This document shows, piece by piece, positions 1-8,759 of a stretch of 64,000 nt of DNA. The stretch lies in NCBI RefSeq assembly GCF_018860585.1, contig NZ_JAHKPR010000022.1:50747-114746 (forward strand), given 5' to 3'. Source of the DNA: Colwellia sp. E2M01 (GTDB lineage: Bacteria; Pseudomonadota; Gammaproteobacteria; Enterobacterales; Alteromonadaceae). Position 1 is the stretch's first letter; each line of letters starts with the position of its first letter. The notes under the pieces were generated by a model. That model did no database searches. It saw only the letters and a list, made by a program, of their open reading frames with translations, and had not been told where the DNA came from. The translations under genes and the position numbers were made by a program.

Positions 1-115
1 GCTCAGGTGTCGGATCTGGTGTAGGCTCAGGTGTCGGATCTGGCGTAGGCTCAGGTATCGGATCTGGCGTAGGATCTGGTGTCGGCTCAGGTGTCGGATC
101 TGGTGTGGGATCAGG
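1..115. repeat. 12/24-bp tandem repeat encoding [DE]-P-T-P units
   Basis: Alternating near-identical 12-mers (for example ggatctggtgta and ggctcaggtgtc) tile the left edge without frame loss. They encode the Pro-Thr linker of the lipoprotein on the minus strand. Such arrays change length by slippage in steps of four residues while staying in frame. Confidence 0.8.
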
Positions 116-244
116 TAATTCTGGAGTTTCACTATCAGAAATTCCATCATCGATTAGTTTATTGCTAGGTTCATTATTAGAGCCACCACACCCGCCCAGA
201 AAAATTGTCAGCGCTAACAAGACGAGTAAAAATTTATTTTTCAT
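1..244 (-). CDS. Lipoprotein with Pro-Thr-Pro repeat linker (5' part only)
   Basis: The first 81 codons of a gene that runs off the left edge of the window. It starts at an ATG at 244 and begins MKNKFLLVLLALTIFLGGCG, a classic type II signal peptide with lipobox L-G-G-C, so Cys19 should be lipidated and the protein anchored in a membrane. After about 25 polar residues it enters a run of P-T-P-D and P-T-P-E units that continues to the edge. At DNA level this is a 12/24-bp tandem repeat (positions 1-115). Such linkers hold a secreted catalytic or binding domain away from the surface in marine gammaproteobacteria. The functional domain is outside the window, so no role is assigned. The reading frame, start and lipobox are clear; the function is unknown. 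Confidence 0.8.
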   Translation of the reverse strand, partial: MKNKFLLVLLALTIFLGGCGGSNNEPSNKLIDDGISDSETPELPDPTPDPTPEPTPDPTPDPIPEPTPDPTPEPTPDPTPE

Positions 245-1125
245 ATTGACTCCGTAATGTATGCAAATTTATGACCCCAAACTCAATTAGACGTTATTAC
301 GAGATACTCTCGCACATAAAAATGCACCGATTACTGTTTATTATTGTTAATTTTTTTTGATAAAGTTAGAGGCTGTTGAGCTTTAGAAGTTACTTTTACA
401 ACAAGTTGTTCAATACCGAAACAATTAAAGAAATGAGACGTGTAATGACTTGTACGAATATGGAGGCTAGAGTCAAAACCTCAAACGACTACCATTCGGT
501 TAATTTAAGCTATAACAAGATCAGAAACGCCTATTTTTTTAAACTCTAATATCAATACATAGGATATATAATTGTAAAACCTAAGTCGCAATTGTTAACA
601 GTATACAATAATTGTAAATATTATATACATTTATTTGTTTAAAATAGAAACGCTATTGCGTCTTTAAAATAACGTGAGTCAATAACTTCTTAGGTTGCAA
701 CAGTAAGATACTTTTAACCTATCGAAATAATTTACAATATTATTTTATCTAACACGCCAGCTTAATAGTTTCTTTAAGTTCCTTGGTAAAATAAGCAAGG
801 CAAATTTCGCGTCAATAACTGGTTATTGCGATTGAAAGGAACGTAGGATTTAAGTATTTTAACCAGTACAGGTGATCAGTAATTTAACGGACTTGGTATA
901 AGTAGCAACTCCAAATGAGTTAAAAGCCGGGGTATAAACGGAGGCGGTATCCTATTATTTTGCTTGGTGTCGTCGCCACCGCGGCAGCATAGAAATTAAG
1001 GATGCAATCAGATATGAGGAGGAACTAAAAGTACAAAAAGTTGTGGGAATCCTTCAGATTAAAGTAGCACATACTTTAGATCTCTAAAGGAAACATATTT
1101 AATGAAATATTTATAAATCAGAATG
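245..1125. other. Long stretch without a recognisable gene
   Basis: About 880 bp between the lipoprotein start and the end of pgpA. All six frames are broken by frequent stops. The left part is AT-rich. The right part (about 830-1100) is less AT-rich and has several GGA motifs, a gaggagga run near 1015 and an AAGGAT...ATCCTT pairing (about 999-1055), but there is no clear terminator or promoter. It could hold an unannotated small RNA or a decayed gene; nothing can be supported firmly. Confidence 0.4.
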
Positions 1126-1599
1126 TTAAAAAATAATATGCATTATTGCCAGAGCAAAAAAACCTGCCAGCACATCGTCAAACATAATACCAAAACCACC
1201 GGTTAGCTTTTTATCTGCTATTGATATTGGCCAAGGTTTAGCAATATCAAAAAGTCGAAATAAAATAAAGCCTATCAGTACACTTTGCCAGCTTACCGGT
1301 ACCATAAACATAGTAATAAAAAAGCCAGCAAACTCATCCCAAACAATAGCACCATGATCATGCACGCCAACATCACTTGCGGCTTTGCCACAAATATAAA
1401 CACCTGTGATACAAACAAGTAATACTAGTAATGCGTAATTTAATGGTGTGAGTCCACTCATCAATAAAAATAATGGAACAGCTGCCAGCGTGCCAAAGGT
1501 ACCAGGAGCTTTAGGTGCTAAACCACTACCAAAACCTAGCGCTAAAAATTGAATAGGATCTGTAAGCTTAAACTGAACATGGCTATTTTTACCTGGCAT
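1126..1599 (-). CDS. pgpA: Phosphatidylglycerophosphatase A
   Basis: Removes the phosphate from phosphatidylglycerophosphate to give phosphatidylglycerol at the inner membrane. The family motifs are plain: G-F-G-S-G-L-A-P near the N-terminus, P-G-T-F-G-T, and the acidic D-H-G-A-I-V-W-D-E-F segment, with several hydrophobic helices. The length fits the family (E. coli about 170 residues). The frame opens after a stop at 1638 and offers a TTG at 1635 or an ATG at 1599; the ATG is chosen because it gives the usual short leader of about 20 residues before the first motif. It follows thiL at the end of the ribH-nusB-thiL-pgpA run, a conserved order in gammaproteobacteria. Confidence 0.93.
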   Translation of the reverse strand: MPGKNSHVQFKLTDPIQFLALGFGSGLAPKAPGTFGTLAAVPLFLLMSGLTPLNYALLVLLVCITGVYICGKAASDVGVHDHGAIVWDEFAGFFITMFMVPVSWQSVLIGFILFRLFDIAKPWPISIADKKLTGGFGIMFDDVLAGFFALAIMHIIF

Positions 1600-1679
1600 A
1601 TCAATACTTTTCAATAAGTTAATAAAGTGAGTCAATTAACTCACTATCTAAGGGATAAATATAACGAATAACAAAGGTG

Positions 1680-2642
1680 TTATTCGCTAAAGTGCTCAAA
1701 ACCAACAGTATTAATCGGTGTAGGTTTATTGTTTAAGGTTGTAGAAATAGTTTGTGAGGCATTTAATTGGCCAATACAAGTTACAGGGATCGCAGCATGA
1801 GACATTGCTGTTTCCATACCCACTTTATTGTCCTCGCTAACGGTAAACAATAATTCATAATCATCACCCCCCGATAACGCTAGATTAATAGCATCTTCTG
1901 TTAACAAGCTATTGCGCATAATAGTAGAGAGCGGTATTGCATCAAGCACAACATTAGCGCCAACATTTGAAGCTTGGCATATATGCCCTAAATCAGCAAT
2001 AAGACCGTCTGAAAGATCAATAGCGGACGTTGCATACTCACGTAATATTTGTCCACCTAAAACTCTTGGTTTAGGGTAATCAAGTTTACTTCTGATTTTG
2101 TCAGTAAACTCAGGGTCTATTTCTGCTTTGCCTAAAATATTTTGTAACGCTAACGCTGCATCACCTAAATTGCCCGTAACATATAACCAATCACCAGCTT
2201 TAGCACCAGAACGAGATAAATGGCTATTTTTGGGCACTAAACCTTGTGCGGTAATAGTAATGCTTAATGGCCCTTGAGTGGTATCACCGCCAATAAGCTG
2301 TACGTTATAAAATTCGCATAACTCAAAAACCCCCTCACTGAAGGCTTCTAACCATGCCTCATCAACCTCTGGTACGGTGATTGCTAAAGATATCCAGCTA
2401 GGCTTAGCGCCCATAGCCGCTATATCAGATAAATTGACAGCAACCGCTTTATGGCCAATAGCTTTGGGATTTGTATCTAAGGGGAAATGTACACCGGCAA
2501 CTAAAGTGTCTGTGGTAACAACAATATTTTGATTTTCAATCGGTGCTAAAACAGCACAATCGTCTCCGATACCCAGTACTACATCCTTTCGACTGACCGA
2601 CTGCTTACTGAAGAACTGCTTAATTAGCTCGAATTCTTTCAT
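1680..2642 (-). CDS. thiL: Thiamine-monophosphate kinase
   Basis: Phosphorylates thiamine monophosphate to thiamine diphosphate with ATP, the last step of the cofactor pathway in the cytosol. The protein of 320 residues starts with an F-x-L-I-K-Q-type helix, then G-I-G-D-D-C-A near residue 25 and T-T-D-T-L-V-x-G-V-H-F near residue 43, both signature metal/nucleotide motifs of ThiL. N-L-S-D-I-A-A-M-G-A and the later I-D-L-S-D-G-L segment are also present. The length is typical. It follows nusB after a 201-bp gap with no obvious terminator and precedes pgpA by a short spacer, so the housekeeping run is probably co-transcribed. Confidence 0.95.
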   Translation of the reverse strand: MKEFELIKQFFSKQSVSRKDVVLGIGDDCAVLAPIENQNIVVTTDTLVAGVHFPLDTNPKAIGHKAVAVNLSDIAAMGAKPSWISLAITVPEVDEAWLEAFSEGVFELCEFYNVQLIGGDTTQGPLSITITAQGLVPKNSHLSRSGAKAGDWLYVTGNLGDAALALQNILGKAEIDPEFTDKIRSKLDYPKPRVLGGQILREYATSAIDLSDGLIADLGHICQASNVGANVVLDAIPLSTIMRNSLLTEDAINLALSGGDDYELLFTVSEDNKVGMETAMSHAAIPVTCIGQLNASQTISTTLNNKPTPINTVGFEHFSE

Positions 2643-2843
2643 ACTAAACCTTTACTTACACATGTATTGATATTATTCCGTTATACCAATGAATTTTTAG
2701 TATAGTTAACCTAAATAGAACCAAAGGAATAAACATAATAAATCACTAACAAGGTTATAACTAAAAACAATATTGATAAAAACATATTGCTGTTATGAAC
2801 GATGTTAGTGACATTTTTCATCACTTGGATTACTAGGTAGAAA

Positions 2844-3260
2844 CTACTCTTGAGGGCGAATTATTTTAACGGTTTTATCTAATACACCGTTGACAAACTT
2901 ATGGCTATCATCAGCTGCAAAAGCTTTAGCTAACTCTATCGCTTCATTTATAACAACTTTATAAGGCACTTCAGTGCAGTCTTTTAATTCAAAAACGGCA
3001 ACACGTAATATCGCTTTCTCTACTTGGTCAATATCATCAAGTGGTCGATCTACGTATGGAGATATTGCTGAATCGATATCAGTAATATTACCCGTTACAC
3101 CACGTAATAATAATTGGAAGTACTCAATATCAAAGCGACGTTTACTGTTATCCGTAATAAAGTTAACTTCAACATCGTTAACTGGATTTTGGCTAACTTG
3201 CCATGAATATACAGCTTGTACAGCTAACTCACGGGCTTTTCTTCTAGGAGACGGTTTCAA
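2844..3260 (-). CDS. nusB: Transcription antitermination factor NusB
   Basis: RNA-binding helical protein that pairs with NusE (ribosomal protein S10) on boxA in rRNA leaders. The 138 residues begin K-P-S-P-R-R-K-A-R-E-L-A-V-Q-A-V-Y-S-W-Q, very close to the known NusB N-terminus, and end with the typical F-V-N-G-V-L-D motif. The start must be a TTG at 3260 (or the ATT one codon before): the frame is closed by a TGA three codons further upstream and has no ATG. Its place between ribH and thiL is the standard gammaproteobacterial arrangement. Confidence 0.95.
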   Translation of the reverse strand: MKPSPRRKARELAVQAVYSWQVSQNPVNDVEVNFITDNSKRRFDIEYFQLLLRGVTGNITDIDSAISPYVDRPLDDIDQVEKAILRVAVFELKDCTEVPYKVVINEAIELAKAFAADDSHKFVNGVLDKTVKIIRPQE

Positions 3261-3304
3261 AATATGTTTTCACTTTTCTTTAAGATAGTAAATTAATTAG
3301 CTAA

Positions 3305-3769
3305 TTAGATTTGTGCTAATACATTAACCATTTCTAATGCACCTAGTGCAGCTTCAGCGCCTTTATTACCAGCTTTAGTACCAGCACGCTCGATAGCTTG
3401 CTCAATAGAGTCAGTCGTGATCACGCCAAATGAAACAGGAATACCTGAATCTAAACAAACTTGCGCTAGACCTTTGTTACTTTCACCCGCAACAAAATCA
3501 AAGTGAGGTGTACCACCACGGATAACAGCACCAATGGCAATAATGGCATCTACATCACCTTTAGCTGCAACTTTTTTAGCAACCAATGGTAATTCATAAG
3601 CACCTGGTACACGAATAACAGTGATATCATTATCATTTACGTTACCGTGACGTTTAAGTGCATCGATAGCACCTTCAAGTAAACTGTCAACAATAAAGTG
3701 GTTAAAACGTGATACAACAATAGCGAATTTTTTGCCTTTCGCTTCAAACGAACCTTCAATAATATTCAT
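3305..3769 (-). CDS. ribH: 6,7-dimethyl-8-ribityllumazine synthase
   Basis: Condenses 5-amino-6-ribitylamino-uracil with 3,4-dihydroxy-2-butanone 4-phosphate, the penultimate riboflavin step, forming an icosahedral or pentameric shell. Also called ribE in some gammaproteobacteria. The 154-residue length fits. Motifs seen: F-N-H-F-I near residue 22, V-P-G-A-Y-E-L-P near residue 55, and [15 protein letters not shown] holding the catalytic His. The ATG start at 3769 is well placed. No ribBA or FMN riboswitch lies directly upstream; mlaA is there instead, separated by 108 bp. Confidence 0.96.
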   Translation of the reverse strand: MNIIEGSFEAKGKKFAIVVSRFNHFIVDSLLEGAIDALKRHGNVNDNDITVIRVPGAYELPLVAKKVAAKGDVDAIIAIGAVIRGGTPHFDFVAGESNKGLAQVCLDSGIPVSFGVITTDSIEQAIERAGTKAGNKGAEAALGALEMVNVLAQI

Positions 3770-3877
3770 TTAATAATTCCAATATAGTGTGTCTATAAAA
3801 TTTGCCGCAATTCTAACAAATTGTGACCCGCTTAGGTACTCGTTTATTAGATTATTGCTTCATAGAAATAAAATTCA

Positions 3878-4657
3878 TCAAAAATCATCGAGTAATGCGT
3901 CTATCTCTGCTTCTTGAGCTTCATTGATTATAATAGGAGGTGAGCCATCATGGACTTTATAATTCATATTTTGAAAATAAGCATTTTTAATAAGTGAATA
4001 CGGATCTTCAGATTCAAGTAGTAGTTGTTCTTGATCACGAATTGCCGCTCTTTTTTCTAAACCTATGATACCTAACCGTACCATGTTCGGCCAAAAATCA
4101 ATTACGGCAAGAGGCCAATATAAACCATCAACATAATCGCCTACTTCTTCCCTAATAGAGCTAGGCCCTAAGGCTGGAATCACCAAATATGGACCATCAG
4201 GAACGCCATATACACCAAGTACTTCACCGAATTCTTCTTGATCACCTGACCAATCAAAGTCACTTGCAGGGTCATAAAATCCTAATAAACCAATAGTTGA
4301 ATTGAGTACAAAACGACCTGTGCTCTTTGCGGCATCTGTAAACTTTAGTTGTAATAAGTTATTAATAACACTAGCAGGCTCATTTAAGTTTAATGCCATA
4401 TTATACAAACCAGAACGTAAAAATGGTGGTGTATAAGTGGTGTAAACTTCGGATGCTGGTTTTGCAATAAATTTATCTACATAATCCCAAGTAAACGTCC
4501 AAAAAGGTCTGTTAATAACTTCTAAGGGATCTCTTGAGTCACCCACCGTAGGGGGATTATCGTTGTTTTGTTGCTCTGGTGTAGAAGAGCACGCAGAAAG
4601 TGTCATTATTAGCGTAACTAATAATGGTCTGAAAATGGACGTTATGACAGAGCTCAC
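3878..4657 (-). CDS. mlaA: Outer-membrane lipid asymmetry lipoprotein MlaA (VacJ)
   Basis: Outer-membrane lipoprotein that extracts mislocalised phospholipids and hands them to the periplasmic MlaC shuttle. The signal peptide ends in T-L-S-A-C, a lipobox, followed by a short Gln/Asn-rich stretch, then D-P-L-E-V-I-N-R-P-F-W and N-L-N-E-P-A-S-V-I-N-N-L-L-Q, both hallmarks of MlaA, and a G-L-L-G-F-Y-D-P-A segment. The frame could open at an ATG at 4711, but that has no Shine-Dalgarno sequence. A GTG at 4657 has AAGGA ten bases upstream and gives a normal signal peptide, so it is preferred. It lies alone between the chemotaxis operon and ribH. Confidence 0.92.
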   Translation of the reverse strand: MSSVITSIFRPLLVTLIMTLSACSSTPEQQNNDNPPTVGDSRDPLEVINRPFWTFTWDYVDKFIAKPASEVYTTYTPPFLRSGLYNMALNLNEPASVINNLLQLKFTDAAKSTGRFVLNSTIGLLGFYDPASDFDWSGDQEEFGEVLGVYGVPDGPYLVIPALGPSSIREEVGDYVDGLYWPLAVIDFWPNMVRLGIIGLEKRAAIRDQEQLLLESEDPYSLIKNAYFQNMNYKVHDGSPPIIINEAQEAEIDALLDDF

Positions 4658-4858
4658 TATAGCTTTATCCTTGGCATTAAATATCGATTTGAAAACAAAG
4701 CAGTTTAGCATGAAAAGAAAATTTGAGTGAATAGTGTTAGTCTAAAAAATTTTTATTTAAGTTTTTAAGGCTTATGACAGTGATGTTGGTAGTTCTTTAA
4801 ATATTTTCCCTTCGCACAGCTAGACCAAAAAATTATCGGAATGGGTATTAGATTACGC

Positions 4859-5335
4859 TTAACTGCGCTTTCGTTGTTGATATACCGAAAGTAACATTTC
4901 AACTTCTGCTCGTGGTAATTCACATTCATTGATAATTTCATCAACGTCTGCACCTTTAGCTGCAAGCTTAAAGGCTCGGTTATAAAACTTATCTTGTCCT
5001 TGGTTCTCTTGCCATTGCAATAAGCGCTGCTCTTGTTCTACAACTTGGTTTGTTAGGTTTTTAATACGAAGCTCTAATTGTTTAGAGACTTGATTATTTT
5101 CAAAGGTTTCTTGTTCGTAATTAGCTTTAATAAGAGCTACTTGCTGTTGAGCTTTATCATTGACTAATTGTAGTTCATTAATGAGAAGTAAAGTACTTTG
5201 CACTTGCGCGTCTAACAGCGCTAATTTTTCTTTATGTTGTTTTAAACGAATAAAAAAAATAGTACTCATTAATAACACTAAAAATAGCGCTAAAATAGCA
5301 ATAATAGGAATAGCTAATAATGACATTGGTACCAT
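4859..5335 (-). CDS. DUF2802 membrane-anchored coiled-coil protein
   Basis: 158 residues: an N-terminal transmembrane helix (about residues 5-30), a long Gln/Glu-rich coiled coil (about 33-110), then a small helical C-terminal domain with A-A-K-G-A-D-V-D-E-I-I-N-E-C-E-L-P-R-A-E-V-E-M-L-L, which looks like a helix-turn-helix-type fold of the DUF2802 family. Members of this family sit directly after cheW at the end of polar flagellar loci in Vibrio and Shewanella, as here. The function is not established; the context suggests a part in chemotaxis-array or flagellar-pole organisation. A hairpin after cheW (5366-5392) could reduce its expression relative to the operon. Confidence 0.8.
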   Translation of the reverse strand: MVPMSLLAIPIIAILALFLVLLMSTIFFIRLKQHKEKLALLDAQVQSTLLLINELQLVNDKAQQQVALIKANYEQETFENNQVSKQLELRIKNLTNQVVEQEQRLLQWQENQGQDKFYNRAFKLAAKGADVDEIINECELPRAEVEMLLSVYQQRKRS

Positions 5336-5365
5336 GTGCCTTAATAAATTTAGTCTATTTTTAAA

Positions 5366-5392
5366 GAGAAAAAGCCTGAATGACAGACTTTT
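5366..5392 (-). terminator. Probable rho-independent terminator after cheW
   Basis: On the minus strand an imperfect hairpin (AAAAG-t-CTG, loop TCATT, CAG-g-CTTTT) is followed by a T-rich tail. It lies between the cheW stop and the DUF2802 gene. The stem is modest, so it may only attenuate. Confidence 0.4.
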
Positions 5393-5435
5393 ACTTTAAC
5401 GCAATTTAACTTATATACTTTACTTTATAAAATGA

Positions 5436-5930
5436 CTAAAACTGCTTTAGTTCATCCCATTCATCATCAGATAATAATTTATCCAAATCAACTAAAATAA
5501 GTAATTCACCATCACGATTAGAAACACCTTGAATAAATTGAGCACTTTCTTCGTTACCAACATTCGGTGCAATATCTATTTCAGACGACTTTAAATAAAC
5601 CACTTCAGCAACACTATCAACGAGGATACCAATAACTTGTTTTTCTGACTCAATCACAACAACACGCGTATTATCAGTAATATCACAAGGCTCTAAACCA
5701 AAACGAGATCGGGTATCAATAACGGTAACGACATTACCACGTAAGTTAAGAATACCAAGTACATAAAGTGGTGCGCCTGGAACGGGTGCTATTTCACTGT
5801 ATCGTAAAACTTCTTGTACTTGCATTACATTAATACCGTAAGTTTCATTTTCTAACTTAAAGGTAACCCACTGTAATACTTCGTCGTTTGCTTCTGCTTT
5901 ATCACTTGTACTGCGTCTTATATCAGACAT
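5436..5930 (-). CDS. cheW: Chemotaxis coupling protein CheW
   Basis: Adaptor that joins chemoreceptors to CheA in the polar array. Single CheW domain of 164 residues: V-T-F-K-L-E-N-E-T-Y-G-I-N at residue 23 onward, V-Q-E-V-L-R-Y, V-P-G-A-P-x-Y-V-L-G-I-L-N-L-R-G-N-V-V-T-V-I-D-T-R and the closing L-L-I-L-V-D-L-D-K-L-L motif are all intact. It lies next to parP and the DUF2802 gene, in the same order as in Vibrio. Confidence 0.96.
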   Translation of the reverse strand: MSDIRRSTSDKAEANDEVLQWVTFKLENETYGINVMQVQEVLRYSEIAPVPGAPLYVLGILNLRGNVVTVIDTRSRFGLEPCDITDNTRVVVIESEKQVIGILVDSVAEVVYLKSSEIDIAPNVGNEESAQFIQGVSNRDGELLILVDLDKLLSDDEWDELKQF

Positions 5931-6013
5931 ATTATTCGCCTCTTAAATTACTTACTTTTAAACTGTCTATGTTTATTAGCTTAGCTTAACTTAGCATAGA
6001 CAGGGATAATTTA

Positions 6014-6850
6014 TTATTTTTGGTTAATATCACTGCCTTTATTTAGCAAGTCAATTAACGCACTTACATCAAGTAATGCACACATTTTTTCTTTAACCAA
6101 ACCTGCTAACCATGGTCTTTTGCTACTGGTATCTAGCCATTTCACTTCATCTTGAGATAATACTACTGTATCAACTAAGTTCTCAGCAAGTAACCCCCAC
6201 TGACTTTCATCTAACATAATAACATACTGATAGTTTAGCGAATTTTTTAACTTTTCGTCACATTTTTCTGGCATAACCCATAGAGCGGTATCGACTACAT
6301 TAATTTTCTCTTCCCGATGCAGCATAACGCCTTTAAACCAATCAGGTTTTCCCATTAAACTTGTTGTTTTATCAACCTTGTGAATACCGCCTAATTCAAT
6401 TAAAGGAACCGCAATAAGTAAACCAGCGACATCAAAGTACATCGCTTGAAAGTTACCTTGTCTATAACTTTTCTCTTTAAGTTTGGCTAATTCATTGTTG
6501 TTATTTTCAATAACACTAGATGCGTTATGTTCAGTTGTTAACTTAGTTTTATCTTGCGCTTTATTGCTTATTGCTTGAGAAAGAGCTGGCGTTAAAGGCT
6601 CTTTCAGTTGATGAGGCTGAGGTTTATTGTTTTTTGTAGCTATTTCTTTATTTACATCAACTTCTTTTTGTTCACTAACAGTTTTTAAAAGCTTCTCTAA
6701 GGATTTATTTTCTTTGTGCGCGAGTGGTTTATTAAACGCTTGTTTAACCGTACGTTGCTTTATTAATTCATGACTTACATCAGGATCTGTTAATAACTCT
6801 GATAAATAAGTTCTCATTACATTTTTACTAGCGGATAACGACTTACTCAT
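6014..6850 (-). CDS. parP: Polar chemotaxis array protein ParP (CheW-like domain)
   Basis: 278 residues. The N-terminal half is polar, Lys/Glu/Asn-rich and probably flexible. The C-terminal half (about 130-270) is a divergent CheW-like domain, with F-D-V-A-G-L-L-I-A-V-P-L-I-E-L-G-G-I and F-K-G-V-M-L-H-R. In Vibrio the protein at this place, ParP, binds both ParC and CheA and keeps signalling arrays at the old pole. The assignment rests on domain order and the parC-parP-cheW synteny. A second plain CheW is less likely given the long N-terminal part. Confidence 0.85.
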   Translation of the reverse strand: MSKSLSASKNVMRTYLSELLTDPDVSHELIKQRTVKQAFNKPLAHKENKSLEKLLKTVSEQKEVDVNKEIATKNNKPQPHQLKEPLTPALSQAISNKAQDKTKLTTEHNASSVIENNNNELAKLKEKSYRQGNFQAMYFDVAGLLIAVPLIELGGIHKVDKTTSLMGKPDWFKGVMLHREEKINVVDTALWVMPEKCDEKLKNSLNYQYVIMLDESQWGLLAENLVDTVVLSQDEVKWLDTSSKRPWLAGLVKEKMCALLDVSALIDLLNKGSDINQK

Positions 6851-6869
6851 CTCGCATTTAACCTCATAA

Positions 6870-7646
6870 TTACTTCGCTTGTTGTTTCTTTAAAAAGCTT
6901 AATAGACTTTTATACGCTAAGGTTCCTCGAGAAATAGGCGCAAAATCTGAAGGTACTTGTTGTGCTGAACTAGCATTTCTCAAATTAGTGTCAACAGGAA
7001 CAACCCCTGGCCATATTTTGTTAGTATAAATTTCTTGCAATTTTTTAAAGGCTAAAATAGAAGCTTTAGTTCGCTTATCAAACATTGTTGGCACTATGGT
7101 GTATTGAAATTTTTCTGTTTGTTCACCTTGCATTAATTCCATTGTTTTTATCATACGATCAAGTCCTTTCAAGGCAAGAAACTCAGTCTGTACTGGAATA
7201 ATAATCCTATCAGCAGCTGCTAAAGCATTAACCATAAGTACACCTAACACAGGTGGACAATCAATTAATATATAATCATAACAGTCCGCTACTTTTTGCA
7301 TTGCTTTTTTAAGCACTAACCCCATACCGCCTTTCGCCCCCATAGAACGATCTAAAGTTGCCAGCCCCATAGTCGCGGGTAAAATATCAATATTAGGGTA
7401 TTTAGTTGGACACAAGGTTTGTAGAATTTGTTCCCTAGATGATACTTGGCTAAAAAGTTCATACACACTAAGATCTAGATCTTCTGATTCGATACCAAAA
7501 TAATAACTTAATGAAGCATGAGGATCAGTATCAACTAACAACACTCTATGCCCTTGCTCAGCGAGTATGCCTGCAATTGAAATAGTTGTAGTGGTTTTAC
7601 CAACACCACCTTTTTGATTTGCTACAGTCCACACTATCAAGAGCAT
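6870..7646 (-). CDS. parC: ParA-like ATPase ParC for chemotaxis array positioning
   Basis: 258-residue MinD/ParA-type ATPase. The deviant Walker A motif K-G-G-V-G-K-T-T-T sits near residue 13, the A' motif L-L-V-D-T-D-P-H-A-S near residue 37, and Y-I-L-I-D-C-P-P is the Walker B region. It precedes parP and follows motD. In Vibrio the orthologous ParC forms a polar focus through HubP and recruits ParP and the chemotaxis arrays. It is not topoisomerase IV subunit ParC, which shares the symbol. The ATG at 7646 is adopted; a TTG two codons in is possible. Confidence 0.88.
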   Translation of the reverse strand: MLLIVWTVANQKGGVGKTTTTISIAGILAEQGHRVLLVDTDPHASLSYYFGIESEDLDLSVYELFSQVSSREQILQTLCPTKYPNIDILPATMGLATLDRSMGAKGGMGLVLKKAMQKVADCYDYILIDCPPVLGVLMVNALAAADRIIIPVQTEFLALKGLDRMIKTMELMQGEQTEKFQYTIVPTMFDKRTKASILAFKKLQEIYTNKIWPGVVPVDTNLRNASSAQQVPSDFAPISRGTLAYKSLLSFLKKQQAK

Positions 7647-7778
7647 TACTCACTTAGTTTCGTTAACTTTATTTATTCTCAAAAATGGCTAATTACATAC
7701 CACTTTAATATTTTTAGCTATTTTAATCTTTGTAAATCTTGATACTTAGCTACAGAATTAACTTTTATAAATCTAATG

Positions 7779-8759
7779 TTATTCACTTTCCGAGCGAGTC
7801 GTTATTCTAATGCCACCATTATCTAAGCGAATCACTTTTATCTTATCTGTACTTTCAGGCATTTCAACTTTTGATTTTGGCTTATTGCCCTGCTCTTCTG
7901 GATTAACATTGCCTATATCTTTCAAGTTGATGGTTGGTGTATCAACTAAATCCTGCTTGTCTAATCCATATTTTGAAATAGCCACAACTACTTTTCTGTT
8001 TTTGGCTCTTCCTTCTTCAGTTAAATTATCTGCACTGGGGTAATATTGACCGTAACCTTCAATGGCCATACGCGCAGGATTTAATCCAAGTTTTTCTAAA
8101 ATGTGTAAAATATTTGTCGCTCTAAATACTGACAATTCCCAATTTGATGCAAATATTTCATTACTAATCGTTTCATTATCTGTATAACCACGAATACGAA
8201 TAAAGTTTGTTCCTTGGCCTACGACACCATAAATTGCACTTAAAATAACATCTGCTGATTTGGTAGCTGATGCTGAGCCACTTGGAAATAACAAACCACT
8301 ATTAAGTTCGATTTCAAGCCAATCACCATCTATTTGTAATTGGGCAAAACCAGATTCAACTAAATCATATAAAGCGCTGTGAAGTTCTTTTTCAAGGGAA
8401 GATAAATTACTACCTACTTGTGCATCGGAAATATTTGAAAGACTTTTTTCATCATCAAGTAGCTCTGGCCCAGCAATCTCTAACACTCCATTACCATAAA
8501 TTTTTTTGTTAGTTTTCGAAGTATTAACCATTAGTAGACCATCGCCATGCCCACGGTTTTTAGACTTTTCATTATCAGCCTGAAAGACTCGCCCAAAAGA
8601 TTCGGTAATACTTTCAAAAGGGTTTTCGTTAACCATTGCCATAGCATATAAAACAACAAATAAGGCAAACATTAAGGTCATATAATCAGCATAAGAAATT
8701 AACCAACGGTGAACATTGTCATGCTCAGTAGTATCTCTTCTCTGACGTTTACGGATCAT
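7779..8759 (-). CDS. motD: Flagellar motor stator protein MotD (MotB/OmpA type)
   Basis: Stator B-subunit: one transmembrane helix near the N-terminus containing the conserved ion-carrying Asp (W-L-I-S-Y-A-D-Y-M-T-L, Asp25), a plug/linker region, then a peptidoglycan-binding OmpA-like domain (about 145-275) with I-R-G-Y-T-D-N-E and the N-R-K-V-V-V-A motif. The C-terminal tail of about 50 residues is polar. Its start overlaps the motC stop by four bases (ATGA), indicating translational coupling. In Pseudomonas the motC-motD pair in the same operon position is a second stator set; whether this one carries H+ or Na+ cannot be read with confidence. Confidence 0.92.
   Translation of the reverse strand: MIRKRQRRDTTEHDNVHRWLISYADYMTLMFALFVVLYAMAMVNENPFESITESFGRVFQADNEKSKNRGHGDGLLMVNTSKTNKKIYGNGVLEIAGPELLDDEKSLSNISDAQVGSNLSSLEKELHSALYDLVESGFAQLQIDGDWLEIELNSGLLFPSGSASATKSADVILSAIYGVVGQGTNFIRIRGYTDNETISNEIFASNWELSVFRATNILHILEKLGLNPARMAIEGYGQYYPSADNLTEEGRAKNRKVVVAISKYGLDKQDLVDTPTINLKDIGNVNPEEQGNKPKSKVEMPESTDKIKVIRLDNGGIRITTRSESE

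Noticed and set aside
830-1110. CsrB-type regulatory RNA
   Set aside because: GGA motifs are fewer and less regular than in known CsrB/C RNAs, and no terminator is seen. Kept only as a low-interest finding.
2681-2690. TTATACCAAT as a repeat family, also seen at 19815-19824
   Set aside because: Only these two ten-base matches were noticed and flanks differ; not enough to call a repeat, though it lowers confidence in the flhA promoter.
3770-3877. FMN riboswitch before ribH
   Set aside because: The spacer is too short and lacks the conserved riboswitch segments; mlaA lies directly upstream.
4765-4965. Minus-strand 66-codon frame overlapping the DUF2802 gene end
   Set aside because: It is out of frame with a well-supported gene, lacks a ribosome binding site and has no family features.
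6870-7646. Plasmid- or chromosome-partition ParA
   Set aside because: No parB follows; the neighbours are motD, parP and cheW, matching the chemotaxis-positioning ParC.
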